Part shown: positions 32,670-41,831 of the stretch, piece by piece
Position numbering within the stretch: the stretch's first letter is position 1
Layout: every line of letters begins with the position of its first letter
NCBI GenBank assembly: GCA_963761035.1
Contig: CAVXFH010000002.1
Span: 1,674,001 to 1,738,000, forward strand
DNA from: JARRQJ01 sp963761035
GTDB lineage: Bacteria; Pseudomonadota; Gammaproteobacteria; DRLM01
Reading direction: 5' to 3'
Length of the DNA stretch: 64,000 nt
Notes under the pieces: generated by a model
The model's input: the letters and a program-made list of their open reading frames with translations, nothing else
Database searches by the model: none
What the model was told of the DNA's origin: nothing
Position numbers and translations under genes: made by a program

Positions 32670-34019
32670 TTAGGGAGAGGGGAGAAGCAGCGCGATTTTT
32701 GCCCCGCGCAGCGCTGGACTCTTTTCGATTAGCAGCTTGCCGCCATAGACGCGCACGATGTCCTGCACGATGGCGAGCCCGATGCCGTGCCCCGGATTGG
32801 ACGAGTCGTCGCGCACGCCGCGCTGTAGCACCGCATCGGCCTTTTGCGGTGTGATGCCCGGGCCGTCGTCTTCCACGCTCAAGCGCAGATCGCGGTTTTG
32901 ATTGAGATCGGCGTTGAGCTCAACGCGCTGTTCGCACCATTTATAGGCGTTGTCCAACAGGTTTCCCAGTACCTCCAGGAGATCGCCTTCCTCGCCGTGG
33001 AAATAGGCGTCTTCGGCGGCTTGAATTTGGCACCTTACCCGTTTATCGGCGTAGACCTTATTGAGCGAGTTGACGATCTTGTGCGCCGCGGCGGCGACCG
33101 ATAACGGCGCCGACAGCGGCAGACGACCCGAGGTGGCGGCGCGTTGCAATTGATAATCCACGATCTCGCTCATACGCCGCGCCTGTTCGCCGATGAGGCC
33201 GGGAAGTTCTACGGGTGACGGTGTTTTTTCCAATTCGCCGCGTATTACCGCCAAAGGGGTCTTGAGGCTGTGGGCCAAATCGCTGAGGGTATGGCGGTAG
33301 CGATCCAGGTGTTCGCGCTGGCTGGCGAGCAGGGCATTTAAATTATCGGTAAGCCTCCGCATTTCCCGTGGATAATGCCCCTCCAGTCTCTGATGTGCGC
33401 CGGATTCGATGGCGCTTAGATCTTCCGCCACCTGGCGCAACGGTGCCAGACTCCAGCGCAACACCAGGCCCTGCACGGCCAGCAGTACCAGGGCCACGCC
33501 CCCGAGCCAGCCCCATAGACTGTGGCGAAAGGCGGCGCGCTGCTCGTTGAAGCTGGCCATGTTTTCCGCCACGGTAAAGGTATAGCCCTCATGGATAGCT
33601 TCGCTCAAATCGAAAGTGATGCCCAGCGAGAAGGCGTAGAATTCGCCCCCCTTATAAGAGAAGCGATGGAAGAGCCGGACACCCGGCGCGATGCCGTGCG
33701 GCAACTTGATGTTGATGTTTGCCATGGAGGGCGAATGCCAATTTTGCAGGCCGTTGTTGCTGGTGATTTGGGCGTATAAACCGGAATCGACGCTATTGTA
33801 GCGGGCCTCGGGCAAGGTGGTCGGCATGTGCAGGGTGCCGCTGTCGTCCAGTACCGCGGCGGCGATGAGTCCGACATTCTCGGCCTGCAGTTTTCCCTGC
33901 AGGCTCTGTTCCGCATAATCGCGGAACGCGCGGTCCAGGGCCAACCCGGTTATGCCGAGAAAGGCGGTAAGCACCACGCTACCGGCGAGCAACAGGCGTG
34001 CGGTCAATGACAGCTTCAA
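32670..34019 (-). CDS. PhoQ-like sensor histidine kinase
   Basis: 449 residues, inner membrane. Two transmembrane helices (LLLAGSVVLTAFLGITGLAL and WGWLGGVALVLLAVQGLVL) flank a periplasmic domain of about 140 residues. A HAMP-like segment, the H box DLAHSLKTPLAVIRGEL, the N box EVLGNLLDNAYKW and the G boxes DDGPGI and GHGIGLAIV follow. The DLAHSLKTP box is the PhoQ pattern, suggesting sensing of divalent cations or envelope signals, but the acidic Mg-binding patch of enteric PhoQ is not evident. The start is TTG at 34019, overlapping the response-regulator stop as TTGA. Confidence 0.9.
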   Translation of the reverse strand: MKLSLTARLLLAGSVVLTAFLGITGLALDRAFRDYAEQSLQGKLQAENVGLIAAAVLDDSGTLHMPTTLPEARYNSVDSGLYAQITSNNGLQNWHSPSMANINIKLPHGIAPGVRLFHRFSYKGGEFYAFSLGITFDLSEAIHEGYTFTVAENMASFNEQRAAFRHSLWGWLGGVALVLLAVQGLVLRWSLAPLRQVAEDLSAIESGAHQRLEGHYPREMRRLTDNLNALLASQREHLDRYRHTLSDLAHSLKTPLAVIRGELEKTPSPVELPGLIGEQARRMSEIVDYQLQRAATSGRLPLSAPLSVAAAAHKIVNSLNKVYADKRVRCQIQAAEDAYFHGEEGDLLEVLGNLLDNAYKWCEQRVELNADLNQNRDLRLSVEDDGPGITPQKADAVLQRGVRDDSSNPGHGIGLAIVQDIVRVYGGKLLIEKSPALRGAKIALLLPSP

Positions 34020-34699
34020 GGTGAGCTGCGCTCCAGGGTCAGGCGATAGCCGCGACCGCGCAAGGTTTCGATGGGAGTAAAGCGGTTGTCCGGGTCCAGC
34101 TTGCGCCGCAGGCGGCCGACGAATACCTCGATGACGTTGCTGTCGCGGTCGAAGTCCTGTTCGTAGAGATGATCGGTCAGGTCGCTCTTGGAGACTACGC
34201 TCCCGGCATGCAACATCAGATATTCCAGAACCTTGTATTCGTAGGCGGTCAATTCAATCGCCCGGCCGTCAAGGGTGACCGACTGGGTCGCGGTGTTGAG
34301 GGCGATGGGACCGCAGATGATGTGGGGTTGTGTCCATCCGGCGGCGCGACGCATCAGGGCGCGCAGCCGCGCCAGCAGTTCCTCCATCTGGAAGGGTTTG
34401 ACCAGATAATCGTCGGCGCCTGATTCCAGCCCCTCCACCTTTTCCTGCCAGCGACTGCGGGCGGTCAGGATCAGAATGGGATAGGTCTTGCCGGCGGCGC
34501 GGGCCTTGCGGATGAGCTCGATGCCCGACAATTTGGGCAGTCCCAGGTCGATGATGGCGGCGTCGCAGGGCAGTTCTGTCGCGAGATATTGGCCCTCCTC
34601 GCCGTCGGTCGCGCTGTCCACGGCATAACCCTCCTGCTTGAGGCGGGTGCGAAGCTGTTCCATTAAGGGCTCTTCATCCTCGACGATCAGAACGCGCAT
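34016..34699 (-). CDS. PhoP-like OmpR-family response regulator
   Basis: 227 residues. The receiver domain has acidic VEDEE, the phospho-Asp in AAIIDLGLPKLSG and the switch residues ILTARS and KPFQMEELLARL. The C-terminal winged helix has LTAYEYKVLEYLMLHAGSVVSKSDL and DSNVIEVFVGRLRRKLDP, which contact DNA. It is the partner of the overlapping PhoQ-like kinase. Target genes are not apparent; the adjoining M48 lipoprotein gene is a candidate by position. Confidence 0.93.
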   Translation of the reverse strand: MRVLIVEDEEPLMEQLRTRLKQEGYAVDSATDGEEGQYLATELPCDAAIIDLGLPKLSGIELIRKARAAGKTYPILILTARSRWQEKVEGLESGADDYLVKPFQMEELLARLRALMRRAAGWTQPHIICGPIALNTATQSVTLDGRAIELTAYEYKVLEYLMLHAGSVVSKSDLTDHLYEQDFDRDSNVIEVFVGRLRRKLDPDNRFTPIETLRGRGYRLTLERSSP

Positions 34700-34812
34700 C
34701 GATGTTTCCCCATGGTGGTCGGTTCGGCTGGGAAAGTGTGGCCAATAACGATATCACGATTTGCGGTATCGGGCTGGCGTACGGGAAGGCATGAAATCGC
34801 TACATCGCGGGC

Positions 34813-34839
34813 AAAAAAAAGCCAGCCCAAAGGCTGGCT
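34813..34839 (-). terminator. Rho-independent terminator of the cytochrome c gene
   Basis: 8-bp stem AGCCAGCC/GGCTGGCT (34820-34827 with 34832-34839, 4-nt loop) followed on the minus strand by eight U residues. It lies 24 bp beyond the stop of the cytochrome c gene and isolates it from the two-component genes. Confidence 0.9.
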
Positions 34840-34862
34840 ATTGACTATCAAGCGTCAGTATT

Positions 34863-35246
34863 TTATTTGGCAAGGCCGAGCACGAATTCGACCAGGGTTT
34901 TAATATCGGCATCAGAAACGCGCGGTGAGTAGGGAGGCATCGGTACCCCGTGGGTGATTTCTGTCCAGTTACCCTTGCCGCCTTTGTGAACTTTCTCCTG
35001 AAGGACATCGATGGGCTTGCCTTTCGCCACTGTGCCGTCGGTGAGCGTTGCCGTCATCTCGCTGGCACCTTTGTATTTCTTTGAAACTTCCATCCAGGGT
35101 GGACCTACAATCTTTTTATCAATGGCATGACAAGCCGTGCATCCGGCCTTTTTTGCTAGCTCCGGCATTTCCTCCGCCATAGCGACGCTAACAAGAGACG
35201 CGCTAGCGACAAGGGCGACTCCTAGTATGAATTTAGACTTCTTCAT
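34863..35246 (-). CDS. Periplasmic class I cytochrome c
   Basis: 127 residues with a clear signal peptide (FILGVALVASASLVSVAMAEE). The haem-attachment motif CTACH follows KKAG in the mature N-terminus, and the axial Met lies in GVPMPPYSPRVSD, with the C-terminal helix DIKTLVEFVLGL. This is the c551/c552 electron-shuttle type. It carries a longer insert between haem and Met ligand (SEMTATLTDGTVAKGKPIDVLQEKVHKGG) than c551. ATG at 35246 has AAGGAGA upstream. Its redox partner is not nearby. Confidence 0.93.
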   Translation of the reverse strand: MKKSKFILGVALVASASLVSVAMAEEMPELAKKAGCTACHAIDKKIVGPPWMEVSKKYKGASEMTATLTDGTVAKGKPIDVLQEKVHKGGKGNWTEITHGVPMPPYSPRVSDADIKTLVEFVLGLAK

Positions 35247-35866
35247 AATGTTCTCCTTAAAGATCAAGGCCTCTGTATTCCGCCTTCGTTATTGAGCACC
35301 GATACCCATCGGTTTGGGGTGGGTCTTAACCTGCATTGCACAAGAAAGACCCAATTTATCCCTTCTGGGCGAAGTTAAATTACGCATTTCTTCCTGAATG
35401 GAGGCTGAACAACGAGCTGTGTAGGGAGGGTTCTCTTATTTGTCCCCAGGGCATCATTCGGTAAAGCCTCCACGCTCGTTATCCATTAAGGGAGAGTGTC
35501 CCCGCCAGATTCGGTCAACCAACAACAATGGCAATTCATGGAGGAAATATCTCGTGCCGCGCTGGATCCTCGCTCCGGGTAGTCAAAGGAATCTCCGATG
35601 CTGATTCTTAATGGTGACCATGGCGGCCATCGTCGTCAATCGCCTGATGGGGTATTGCGAAATCGAGAAGCTGTTTCATGTCGCAGAAGATAATCAGCTC
35701 AGCGCAGTGGCGATACAGGAATTGAACAGTTCGCCCAACACGCGACAGCCGCCCACCCGTCGATAGCTGCGGGTTTCCCGCCATTCATTATCGGTATAAA
35801 AAGCCCGTGCTTCGCAGTATGATTCGTGCGTGATAGGCGAGGTCTTTTTGTTAGAGGGGAATATCA
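35247..35866. other. Intergenic region upstream of purT
   Basis: About 620 bp between the divergent cytochrome c and purT genes. Short open readings around 35590-35765 have no ribosome-binding site or family resemblance. No RNA or repeat recognised; promoters of both genes are expected here. Confidence 0.4.
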
Positions 35867-37081
35867 GTGAAAATCGGTACGCCCTTGAGTCCCGGTGCCA
35901 TCCGCGTAATGTTGCTCGGTGCGGGAGAGTTGGGGAAAGAGGTCATAATTGCCCTGCAGCGCCTGGGTGTGGAAGTGATCGCCGTGGATCGCTATCCCAA
36001 TGCCCCCGGGCATCAAGTGGCCCATCGGGGATACGCGATTGACATAGCCGATGGCATGGCGATACGGTCACTGGTTGAACGGGAACGACCCCACCTCATC
36101 GTCCCTGAAATTGAGGCTATCGCCACCGATGCCTTGGCGGATATCGAGCGCGATGGTGTGGCGGAAGTCATCCCCACCGCCCGTGCAGCGCAGCTCACCA
36201 TGAATCGCGAGGGAATCCGGCGCCTTGCCGCCGAGGAGCTGGAGTTGTTGACCTCCCGCTATGCCTTTGCAGAAAGCCTCAATGCATTGAGGGCGGCCAT
36301 CGACGGGGTCATCGGCTATCCCTGCGTGGTCAAGCCGGTGATGTCCTCGTCCGGCAAGGGGCAATCGGTGGTGAACGATCCCGGCGAGGTGGCGGCAGCA
36401 TGGGAATATGCCTTGGCCGGCGGACGTGTGGCCTTGGGTCGGGTGATCGTCGAAGAGAAGATCGAATTCGATTACGAGGTTACGCTGCTCACGGTGCGCG
36501 CGGTCGGCGCGTTGGGTAACGTGGAGACATTTTTCTGCGAGCCTATCGGTCATGTACAGGTTCAAGGCGATTACGTGGAGAGTTGGCAGCCACAGCCCAT
36601 GAGCGCCATGGCCTTGGCGCGGGCGCGCGAAATGGCGGGATTGATCACGGCCAATCTGGGCGGACGCGGCATCTTCGGCGTGGAGTTTTTCGTCAAAGGC
36701 GATCGAGTATGGTTCAGCGAGGTGAGTCCCCGCCCCCACGACACCGGGATGGTGACCATGGCCAGCCAGGTACTGAGCGAATTTGAGCTGCATGCCCGCG
36801 CCATTTTGGGCCTGCCGGTGACGACCGCCATGCGCGCCCCCGGCGCCAGCGCGGTGATCTACGGGCGCTTGCAAGAGCCGGGCATCGCCTTCGAAGGCGT
36901 GGACGAGGCTTTGCGTATTCCGGGTGTGGATGTACGCTTGTTCGGCAAACCGGAATCCTTTACCAAGCGGCGCATGGGGGTGGTGGTGGCGCAAGGCGAT
37001 GACGTGTCCCAGGCGCGGCAGCGGGCGCAAGAGGCGGTCGCCAAGATCCGTCCCGTTAGCGGCGGACCGTTTGACGGGTGA
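35867..37081 (+). CDS. purT: Formate-dependent phosphoribosylglycinamide formyltransferase
   Basis: 404 residues of the ATP-grasp family; PurT makes formyl-GAR from GAR, formate and ATP in purine synthesis, an alternative to folate-dependent PurN. Signatures: VMLLGAGELGKEVIIALQRLGVEVIAVDRY, the ATP-grasp YPCVVKPVMSSSGKGQSVV, EEKIEFDYEVTLLTVRA, and the metal/ATP site FGVEFFVKGDRVWFSEVSPRPHDTGMVT. GTG at 35867 is the start, with AGAGGGG ahead. It converges with iscR. Confidence 0.97.
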   Translation: MKIGTPLSPGAIRVMLLGAGELGKEVIIALQRLGVEVIAVDRYPNAPGHQVAHRGYAIDIADGMAIRSLVERERPHLIVPEIEAIATDALADIERDGVAEVIPTARAAQLTMNREGIRRLAAEELELLTSRYAFAESLNALRAAIDGVIGYPCVVKPVMSSSGKGQSVVNDPGEVAAAWEYALAGGRVALGRVIVEEKIEFDYEVTLLTVRAVGALGNVETFFCEPIGHVQVQGDYVESWQPQPMSAMALARAREMAGLITANLGGRGIFGVEFFVKGDRVWFSEVSPRPHDTGMVTMASQVLSEFELHARAILGLPVTTAMRAPGASAVIYGRLQEPGIAFEGVDEALRIPGVDVRLFGKPESFTKRRMGVVVAQGDDVSQARQRAQEAVAKIRPVSGGPFDG

Positions 37082-37159
37082 AAACGTCCGGTGAAGCTCG
37101 GCGGCGCCATCATCGGCGATGAACTGCTATTCGGCGAATGGCAAGCTCGCCTCTGAGAA

Positions 37160-37630
37160 CTATTTGGCGTTGCGCGCCAAGCCTCGCCGGAAGTGCAAAG
37201 TGTCTTGGCGGTGCACGACCTCTTGGACTTTGGGGCGCTCCGCAAATTGCGCCAGGGTAATTCCCTTCAGGAAGCTATGGATTTGTTCGCTTAAATCGAA
37301 CCACAGTTCGTGCGTGAGACAGCGTTGTCCGTTTTGACAATTCTCTTTGCCTTCACAGCGGGTGGTATCTATTTTTTCGCTTACCGCATTGATGATGTCT
37401 GCCACGGTGATCTGGTCGGCGGGCCGCGCCAAGCGATAACCTCCCCGCGGACCGCGAGTGCCGCTGATCAGGCCGTCCCGTCGCAAGCGTGCAAAGATCT
37501 GCTCAAGATAGGAGAGGGAAATGCTCTGGCAAACCGAAATATCGGCCAATGTCACCGGGCCGTATTTCTCGTGAATGGCCAAATCCATCATAGCGGTCAC
37601 GGCATAGCGGCCTTTGGTTGATAGTTTCAT
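37160..37630 (-). CDS. iscR: Iron-sulfur cluster regulator IscR
   Basis: 156 residues, Rrf2 family. The winged helix (KGRYAVTAMMDLAIHEKYGPVTLADIS) is followed by the dimer helix and the three cluster-binding cysteines in DTTRCEGKENCQNGQRCLTH, spaced as in IscR, so a [2Fe-2S] sensor is expected. Downstream iscS/iscU genes, normally in the same operon, are absent: transcription faces the 3' end of purT. This stand-alone arrangement suggests the regulator works in trans. The C-terminal EVVHRQDTLHFRRGLARNAK is basic and variable. Confidence 0.92.
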   Translation of the reverse strand: MKLSTKGRYAVTAMMDLAIHEKYGPVTLADISVCQSISLSYLEQIFARLRRDGLISGTRGPRGGYRLARPADQITVADIINAVSEKIDTTRCEGKENCQNGQRCLTHELWFDLSEQIHSFLKGITLAQFAERPKVQEVVHRQDTLHFRRGLARNAK

Positions 37631-37692
37631 GGTGATACCTTTTCAACGATTGACGAAAGGAGTGTCACGCCTTTTCTGACTAAAGTATTTTA

Positions 37693-37723
37693 GGTATATA
37701 TTAGTTGAGAATATTTATCAACT
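37693..37723 (-). promoter_or_regulatory. Predicted iscR promoter with overlapping inverted repeat
   Basis: On the minus strand TTGATA (37716-37721) is separated by 17 bp from TATACC (37693-37698), a plausible sigma-70 promoter 60-90 bp before iscR. The inverted repeat AGTTGA-N9-TCAACT (37703-37723) overlaps the -35 box and could be an operator. It does not clearly fit the known IscR type 1 or 2 boxes. Confidence 0.35.
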
Positions 37724-38046
37724 TAGGATGGAGAGAACTTGTCGGGGCCGCTCAGGGGGTATATGAATAAGGTTTTAAAAATTAAGTCATTTATTTTTAT
37801 ACTGCGCTAACTGCGGGTTTTGCGGAGCAAGGCGTAGTGGTGGCGGTTTGCTGAAGGAGGGAAGGGATTCCCTTTTCCCCTTCCATTGCGCGGGGTGGAT
37901 AGGGTGCGGCTGACAGGGCGATGGAACAGAGAGCGGCATGTTAGTGCCGCGTCTCAAAACGAATCCGAAACACCGAAAGTGGGCTTGAAGGCTGCAGTGA
38001 AATTGATAGTAAGGGCGTGCCCTCTTACAAGAAACGAAGAGACGTA
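37724..38046. other. Intergenic region between iscR and a small ORF
   Basis: About 320 bp. A 176-codon minus-strand frame crosses it, but its translation is low-complexity without family resemblance, and it overlaps the small ORF at 38047-38199 in another frame. No gene is supported. Confidence 0.4.
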
Positions 38047-38199
38047 TTACCAGCCTTTGTTTTTTGGTCCGGCGTTTTCGTTGCGGGCCTCGCCCTTGTA
38101 GATCTTGATCGTGAGAAACACCATAAGTAGTACGGTGACAACCGATATCACCTCCACCATGATTTTCAATATAGACGGCACCACCGTTGGAATTTCCAT
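38047..38199 (-). CDS. Small single-span membrane protein (50 aa)
   Basis: 50-codon ORF from ATG at 38199, preceded by GGGGAG about 8 nt upstream. One transmembrane helix covers most of the first half (ILKIMVEVISVVTVLLMVFL), followed by a polar, basic tail (TIKIYKGEARNENAGPKNKGW). Topology resembles the 48-aa ORF at 43704-43850. No known family. A longer ORF in another frame lacks such structure. Credible on start signal and profile alone. Confidence 0.55.
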   Translation of the reverse strand: MEIPTVVPSILKIMVEVISVVTVLLMVFLTIKIYKGEARNENAGPKNKGW

Positions 38200-38399
38200 G
38201 GCTCATCTCCCCAAAAAAATATTGATATTTGAATAATATCGCAATATGCATCTTAGCATTAACTTTTCCCGGAGAGGAAATGTCTTTGTTAAGACCGGAG
38301 GACGGCCGGGTGCCCATGATATTTTGGCATCTTAAGGGTGAATCGTTATGGTTTTGCCCAAGGGCTTGTTCAAAGGTTTTCTAGAGACTTTGGCTTGGT

Positions 38400-39479
38400 T
38401 TACAGGGGATCCAATAAGGCGGCGAGGCGGGTCGCCGCCTCATCAATACCGGTGGGTTCGGCCGGAACCCGTGGCGCCAGCGTCAACAAGGTTGCCAAGT
38501 CATTTGCGCAGTCACCTTGTTCCAGTTGGTCGCGACGGAGGGAAAGGCCGCGCCCGTGATGTTGTAGCCATTGCACCAGAAAGGGTTCTTCCGGCCAGTC
38601 AAGACGGGGCACATAGAGTACGGGCACGCCGTTGCAGGCGGCCTCGACAAAACTGCCGTAGCCGGGTTTGGTTATCAAGGCGTCCGCTGAGCGCAATACG
38701 TCGATAAAATTCATGGCCAATGCTTCGAAGGCGATGACGTCATGGCGCGGTGACGCCCATTCCGCCGGGACGATCCAATAGGTCTCGGGAAGCACGGGCC
38801 AGCGTGATGGATTGAGCTGTATCGGAATACCGCCCAGGGAGACCAATATCAATTTGGCGGAAGGAGACAGGCCCAGGCCTTGCAGGATTTCGCTGCGCCG
38901 GTTTTCGCCAAGGCGAGCGACGGGGCCGATGGCAACACGATTGTCGAGATCGGACATCGGCATGCTGGGGGCCGTTTGCAAGAAGGCGTGCGCACCGCGG
39001 TAAGCGGCCAGCATTTGATCCAGAATGGCCGCGGCGCCCGGCGAGTTTCCGCAGAAATGGCGGTAGATATCGGCCCAGTTTAGGCTGCACATGGCGATAG
39101 CTGGAATGTCCGCTTGCGCGGCCGCGGCAAGTATCCGATACGGTACGTTGGCCAGGACGGCATCCGGGGCATGGCCGCATAATAATCGCGCTTCCGCGGC
39201 GACCGATTGCTCCCAGTTGTGGTGATACTGTTGATAGGCTTGGGCGCTGGCCTCGCCATCCACCTCCAAGGCGTCCTTCATGAGCATGCCCACATCCGGC
39301 ATCCGTGGGATGAGCTCGAACATGCCATCGAATCGGTTGATTAAAAAGCTGCGCGGAAGACCGGTATACAGCGTGACGCGCAGCGCCGGGATACGACGCC
39401 GCAGGGCGTTTACCACCGGCGCGGTTTGTGCCGCGTGGCCGAAGCCGTGGGCGGTGAGGGCGACGAGTAAATGAGGCAT
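38400..39479 (-). CDS. Glycosyltransferase-like protein (UDP-glycosyltransferase/MurG fold)
   Basis: 359 residues of GT-B type. The N-terminal HGFGHAAQTAPVVNALRRR resembles the first loop of MurG/GT28, and the C-terminal domain has LILVSLGGIP, then the nucleotide-sugar site SADALITKPGYGSFVEAACNGVPVLYVPR. Acceptor and donor are unknown. It reads in the same direction as the AEC transporter upstream, 27 bp away, so the two may be co-transcribed. No signal peptide; presumably acts at the cytoplasmic membrane face. Confidence 0.8.
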   Translation of the reverse strand: MPHLLVALTAHGFGHAAQTAPVVNALRRRIPALRVTLYTGLPRSFLINRFDGMFELIPRMPDVGMLMKDALEVDGEASAQAYQQYHHNWEQSVAAEARLLCGHAPDAVLANVPYRILAAAAQADIPAIAMCSLNWADIYRHFCGNSPGAAAILDQMLAAYRGAHAFLQTAPSMPMSDLDNRVAIGPVARLGENRRSEILQGLGLSPSAKLILVSLGGIPIQLNPSRWPVLPETYWIVPAEWASPRHDVIAFEALAMNFIDVLRSADALITKPGYGSFVEAACNGVPVLYVPRLDWPEEPFLVQWLQHHGRGLSLRRDQLEQGDCANDLATLLTLAPRVPAEPTGIDEAATRLAALLDPL

Positions 39480-39506
39480 AACCGGTACGGAGTTTATATC
39501 AAAAGA

Positions 39507-40421
39507 TTACTGTACCCACCGAAACCACAAGGGCAGCGTGAACAGACTCAACGCGGTGGACGCGGTGACTACCGTAGCATACAAACCCGTGTCCAAACCG
39601 TAGCGGTCGCATAACACCACGCCGAATACCATACTGGGCATGGCCGCCTCCAGTACCACAGCGGTACGCAATTCGCCGTGCAAGCCCAACAACGCCGCCG
39701 CGCCCCACACCAACAGCGGCATCACGAGCAATTGGACGGCGAGTACCGGCAGGACGATAGGCAGGCGCCGCAGTTGCCGAGTCTCCCAGGTCAGGGCCAT
39801 GCCCAGGGCGATAAGCATCAGCGGCACGACGCCGTTGGCTAGGGTTTGCAGGAAGTCTTTCAGATCGGCGGGTAGCGGCACATCGGCGAGATTCAAGATA
39901 ACCGCCGCCACCGCCGCCCACAACGGCGGCACCTTGAGCAGGGAGAAAAGGGGATTATCGCTTTCACCGCTGTTGCCGTGGAGTTGCGCGATGAGGATGC
40001 CGACGGTCAATAGCAAGGGTGTACAGGCAAACAGATCATATTGAATGGCGATGCTGCGCGCCCATGGTCCGAAGGTCTTTTCCAACACCGGGAGACCGAG
40101 ATACGTGACATTGGGAAAGGCGGCGGCGAGAATCAGAGCGCCGACGATGGGCTTGGGAATCGAGGAACGGCGGAACAACGAGCTGGTCGCCAGCAGCGCG
40201 GCGATAACACCGCATGCCGCGACCAGGGCGATCTTGACGGTGTCCAGTCCGAGAGAGGTTTGCCACAGCACCACCAACACCAATGCCGGCAGCAGGAGGG
40301 TATATACCAATCCGGTGACGACGCGCCGCGCGGTATCGGCGTCCATGCCGGGCGGTTTGATAAATCGCCACAGTATGCCGCAGGCGATCAACGCGGCCAT
40401 TTGCAGCAGGACTTGATTCAT
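39507..40421 (-). CDS. AEC-family transporter
   Basis: About 304 residues and ten predicted transmembrane helices, the auxin efflux carrier (AEC) fold. Recognisable parts: VVTGLVYTLLLPALVLVVLW, AFPNVTYLGLPVLEKTFGPWA with the conserved N-x-x-x-x-G-x-P, and a C-terminal FGVVLCDRYGLDTGLYATVV. Bacterial AEC proteins carry small organic acids or amino acids such as malate; the substrate here is open. ATG at 40421 starts on the first helix; earlier in-frame codons add a non-hydrophobic stretch. Confidence 0.87.
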   Translation of the reverse strand: MNQVLLQMAALIACGILWRFIKPPGMDADTARRVVTGLVYTLLLPALVLVVLWQTSLGLDTVKIALVAACGVIAALLATSSLFRRSSIPKPIVGALILAAAFPNVTYLGLPVLEKTFGPWARSIAIQYDLFACTPLLLTVGILIAQLHGNSGESDNPLFSLLKVPPLWAAVAAVILNLADVPLPADLKDFLQTLANGVVPLMLIALGMALTWETRQLRRLPIVLPVLAVQLLVMPLLVWGAAALLGLHGELRTAVVLEAAMPSMVFGVVLCDRYGLDTGLYATVVTASTALSLFTLPLWFRWVQ

Positions 40422-40677
40422 GGCATGGTCGAAGGGTGAGTGGTAAAGTTGTTGTCGTTCCGCCATTTTACCGGGTTGAGCGGTAAGGCGTAGTGAAATT
40501 ATCAAGAGGGACAATCCCGTTGCGGCCTGCCCGCAATCCAGCCGCGACCGCGGGTATTTTCGTCGGGGTTTCCCATTCCCTATATAATCAGGGTCACGGT
40601 ATTTATGTTCCCGCTGGCCCGGCTGGTGAAATTTTCTTAACTTCGGCTGAGACGTTCATGGCGGGAAGGAGAGCCCG

Positions 40678-41076
40678 ATGGATGACAAGGTGACGAAATC
40701 AGATCAGGAATGGCGTCAGGAACTGACGGATGAACAGTTTTCCGTGTGTCGCCGCAAGGGAACCGAGGCGCCGTTTTCCGGCGATTATTGGGATTGCGAC
40801 CAAGACGGCGTCTACCGCTGCGTGTGCTGCGGAGCGGCCCTGTTCGATTCCCACGACAAATTCGATTCGGGCACCGGTTGGCCGAGTTTCCAGCAACCGA
40901 TGGCCGAGGAGCAGGTGACGACAGTCGTCGATACCAGTCATGGTATGCTCCGCACCGAGGTGGTCTGCCGTTCGTGCGGCGCCCACTTGGGACATGTGTT
41001 TAATGACGGGCCGCAACCTACCGGTCAACGTTTTTGCATCAATTCCGTCGCCTTGAAGCTTGAGCCCAAAAAATAG
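40678..41076 (+). CDS. msrB: Peptide methionine-(R)-S-oxide reductase
   Basis: 132 residues. MsrB reduces the R-epimer of methionine sulfoxide in proteins. The structural zinc is held by CVCCGAALF and CRSCGAHLGHV, the fold signature GTGWPSF is present, and the catalytic Cys is in RFCINSVAL near the C-terminus. A resolving Cys is not obvious in the usual place. ATG at 40678 follows GGAAGGAG. It converges with yrfG 10 bp downstream. Confidence 0.96.
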   Translation: MDDKVTKSDQEWRQELTDEQFSVCRRKGTEAPFSGDYWDCDQDGVYRCVCCGAALFDSHDKFDSGTGWPSFQQPMAEEQVTTVVDTSHGMLRTEVVCRSCGAHLGHVFNDGPQPTGQRFCINSVALKLEPKK

Positions 41077-41086
41077 GCGGGCCGGT

Positions 41087-41743
41087 CTAGGCGATCGGAA
41101 GCAAATCGCGGAAGTCGCGCAACCCCGAGAACTCGCCGGTTTCGCGGGGCGGTCGGCGCGTGTCGGGCCGGCGCACCGCCAGCAGGTGCTTAATACCGTA
41201 ATGCCGCGCGGCGCGCAGCACGGCGAGATTGTCATCGATCAGCAAGGTCCGTTCCGCGGCGAACGGTCGGCGACGGTGTAAATGTTCCCAAAACGCGGCC
41301 GCCTCTTTAGGGTGACCGATATCATGGGCGCTGACAATGGCATCGAGATGATCGCCGAGTCGGGTGCGTTCCAATTTTAAGGCCAGACTTTTCGGATGCG
41401 CGTTGGTGACCAGCGCGGTGCGCCGGCCCGCGGCGCGCAGGGCGTCGAGGAACTCGATGACATGGGGATGGATGGCGATGAGGTGCGCCGCCTCCTCTTT
41501 GAGCTTGGCGATATCAATTTTGAGTTCCCTCGACCAGTAATCCAGACAATACCAATCCAGACTGCCCTCGCGACGGCGAAAGAGGGGGTTGAGCACCGCC
41601 TTTGCGGTCACCACATCCAGTCCGCGGCTTTGCGAGTAACGCAGCGGTACTATTTCTTGCCAGAAGTGATTATCGTAATGGAGGTCCAGCAAGGTACCGT
41701 CCATATCCAGCAAGATATCTTGTATTTGACGCCAATCAATCAT
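41087..41743 (-). CDS. yrfG: GMP/IMP nucleotidase (YrfG)
   Basis: 218 residues of the HAD superfamily; YrfG dephosphorylates GMP and IMP. It has the nucleophile LLDMDGTLLDL, the cap-region signature LDWYCLDYWSRELKIDI, the Thr motif ALVTNAHPKSL, Lys in HPKEAAAFWEHL and LLIDDNLAVLRAA. ATG at 41743 gives the family length; upstream in-frame codons run into the intergenic region. It is divergent from nudE, the arrangement also found in enterobacteria. Confidence 0.95.
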   Translation of the reverse strand: MIDWRQIQDILLDMDGTLLDLHYDNHFWQEIVPLRYSQSRGLDVVTAKAVLNPLFRRREGSLDWYCLDYWSRELKIDIAKLKEEAAHLIAIHPHVIEFLDALRAAGRRTALVTNAHPKSLALKLERTRLGDHLDAIVSAHDIGHPKEAAAFWEHLHRRRPFAAERTLLIDDNLAVLRAARHYGIKHLLAVRRPDTRRPPRETGEFSGLRDFRDLLPIA

Positions 41744-41831
41744 TTGGATTTGTACGCTGGCAGCCCGGGGAAGGTAGAGTATACTGGCGGCACATGAGCG
41801 CGGACCATCAGTTAGAGCGGAAGCATTCAAC

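Noticed and set aside
36068..37030. 320-codon minus-strand frame inside purT
   Set aside because: Fully antisense to purT, His-rich translation, no ribosome-binding site.
37787..38317. 176-codon minus-strand frame between iscR and the glycosyltransferase gene
   Set aside because: Translation is low-complexity; the small ORF in another frame (38047-38199) has a better start signal and a transmembrane helix.
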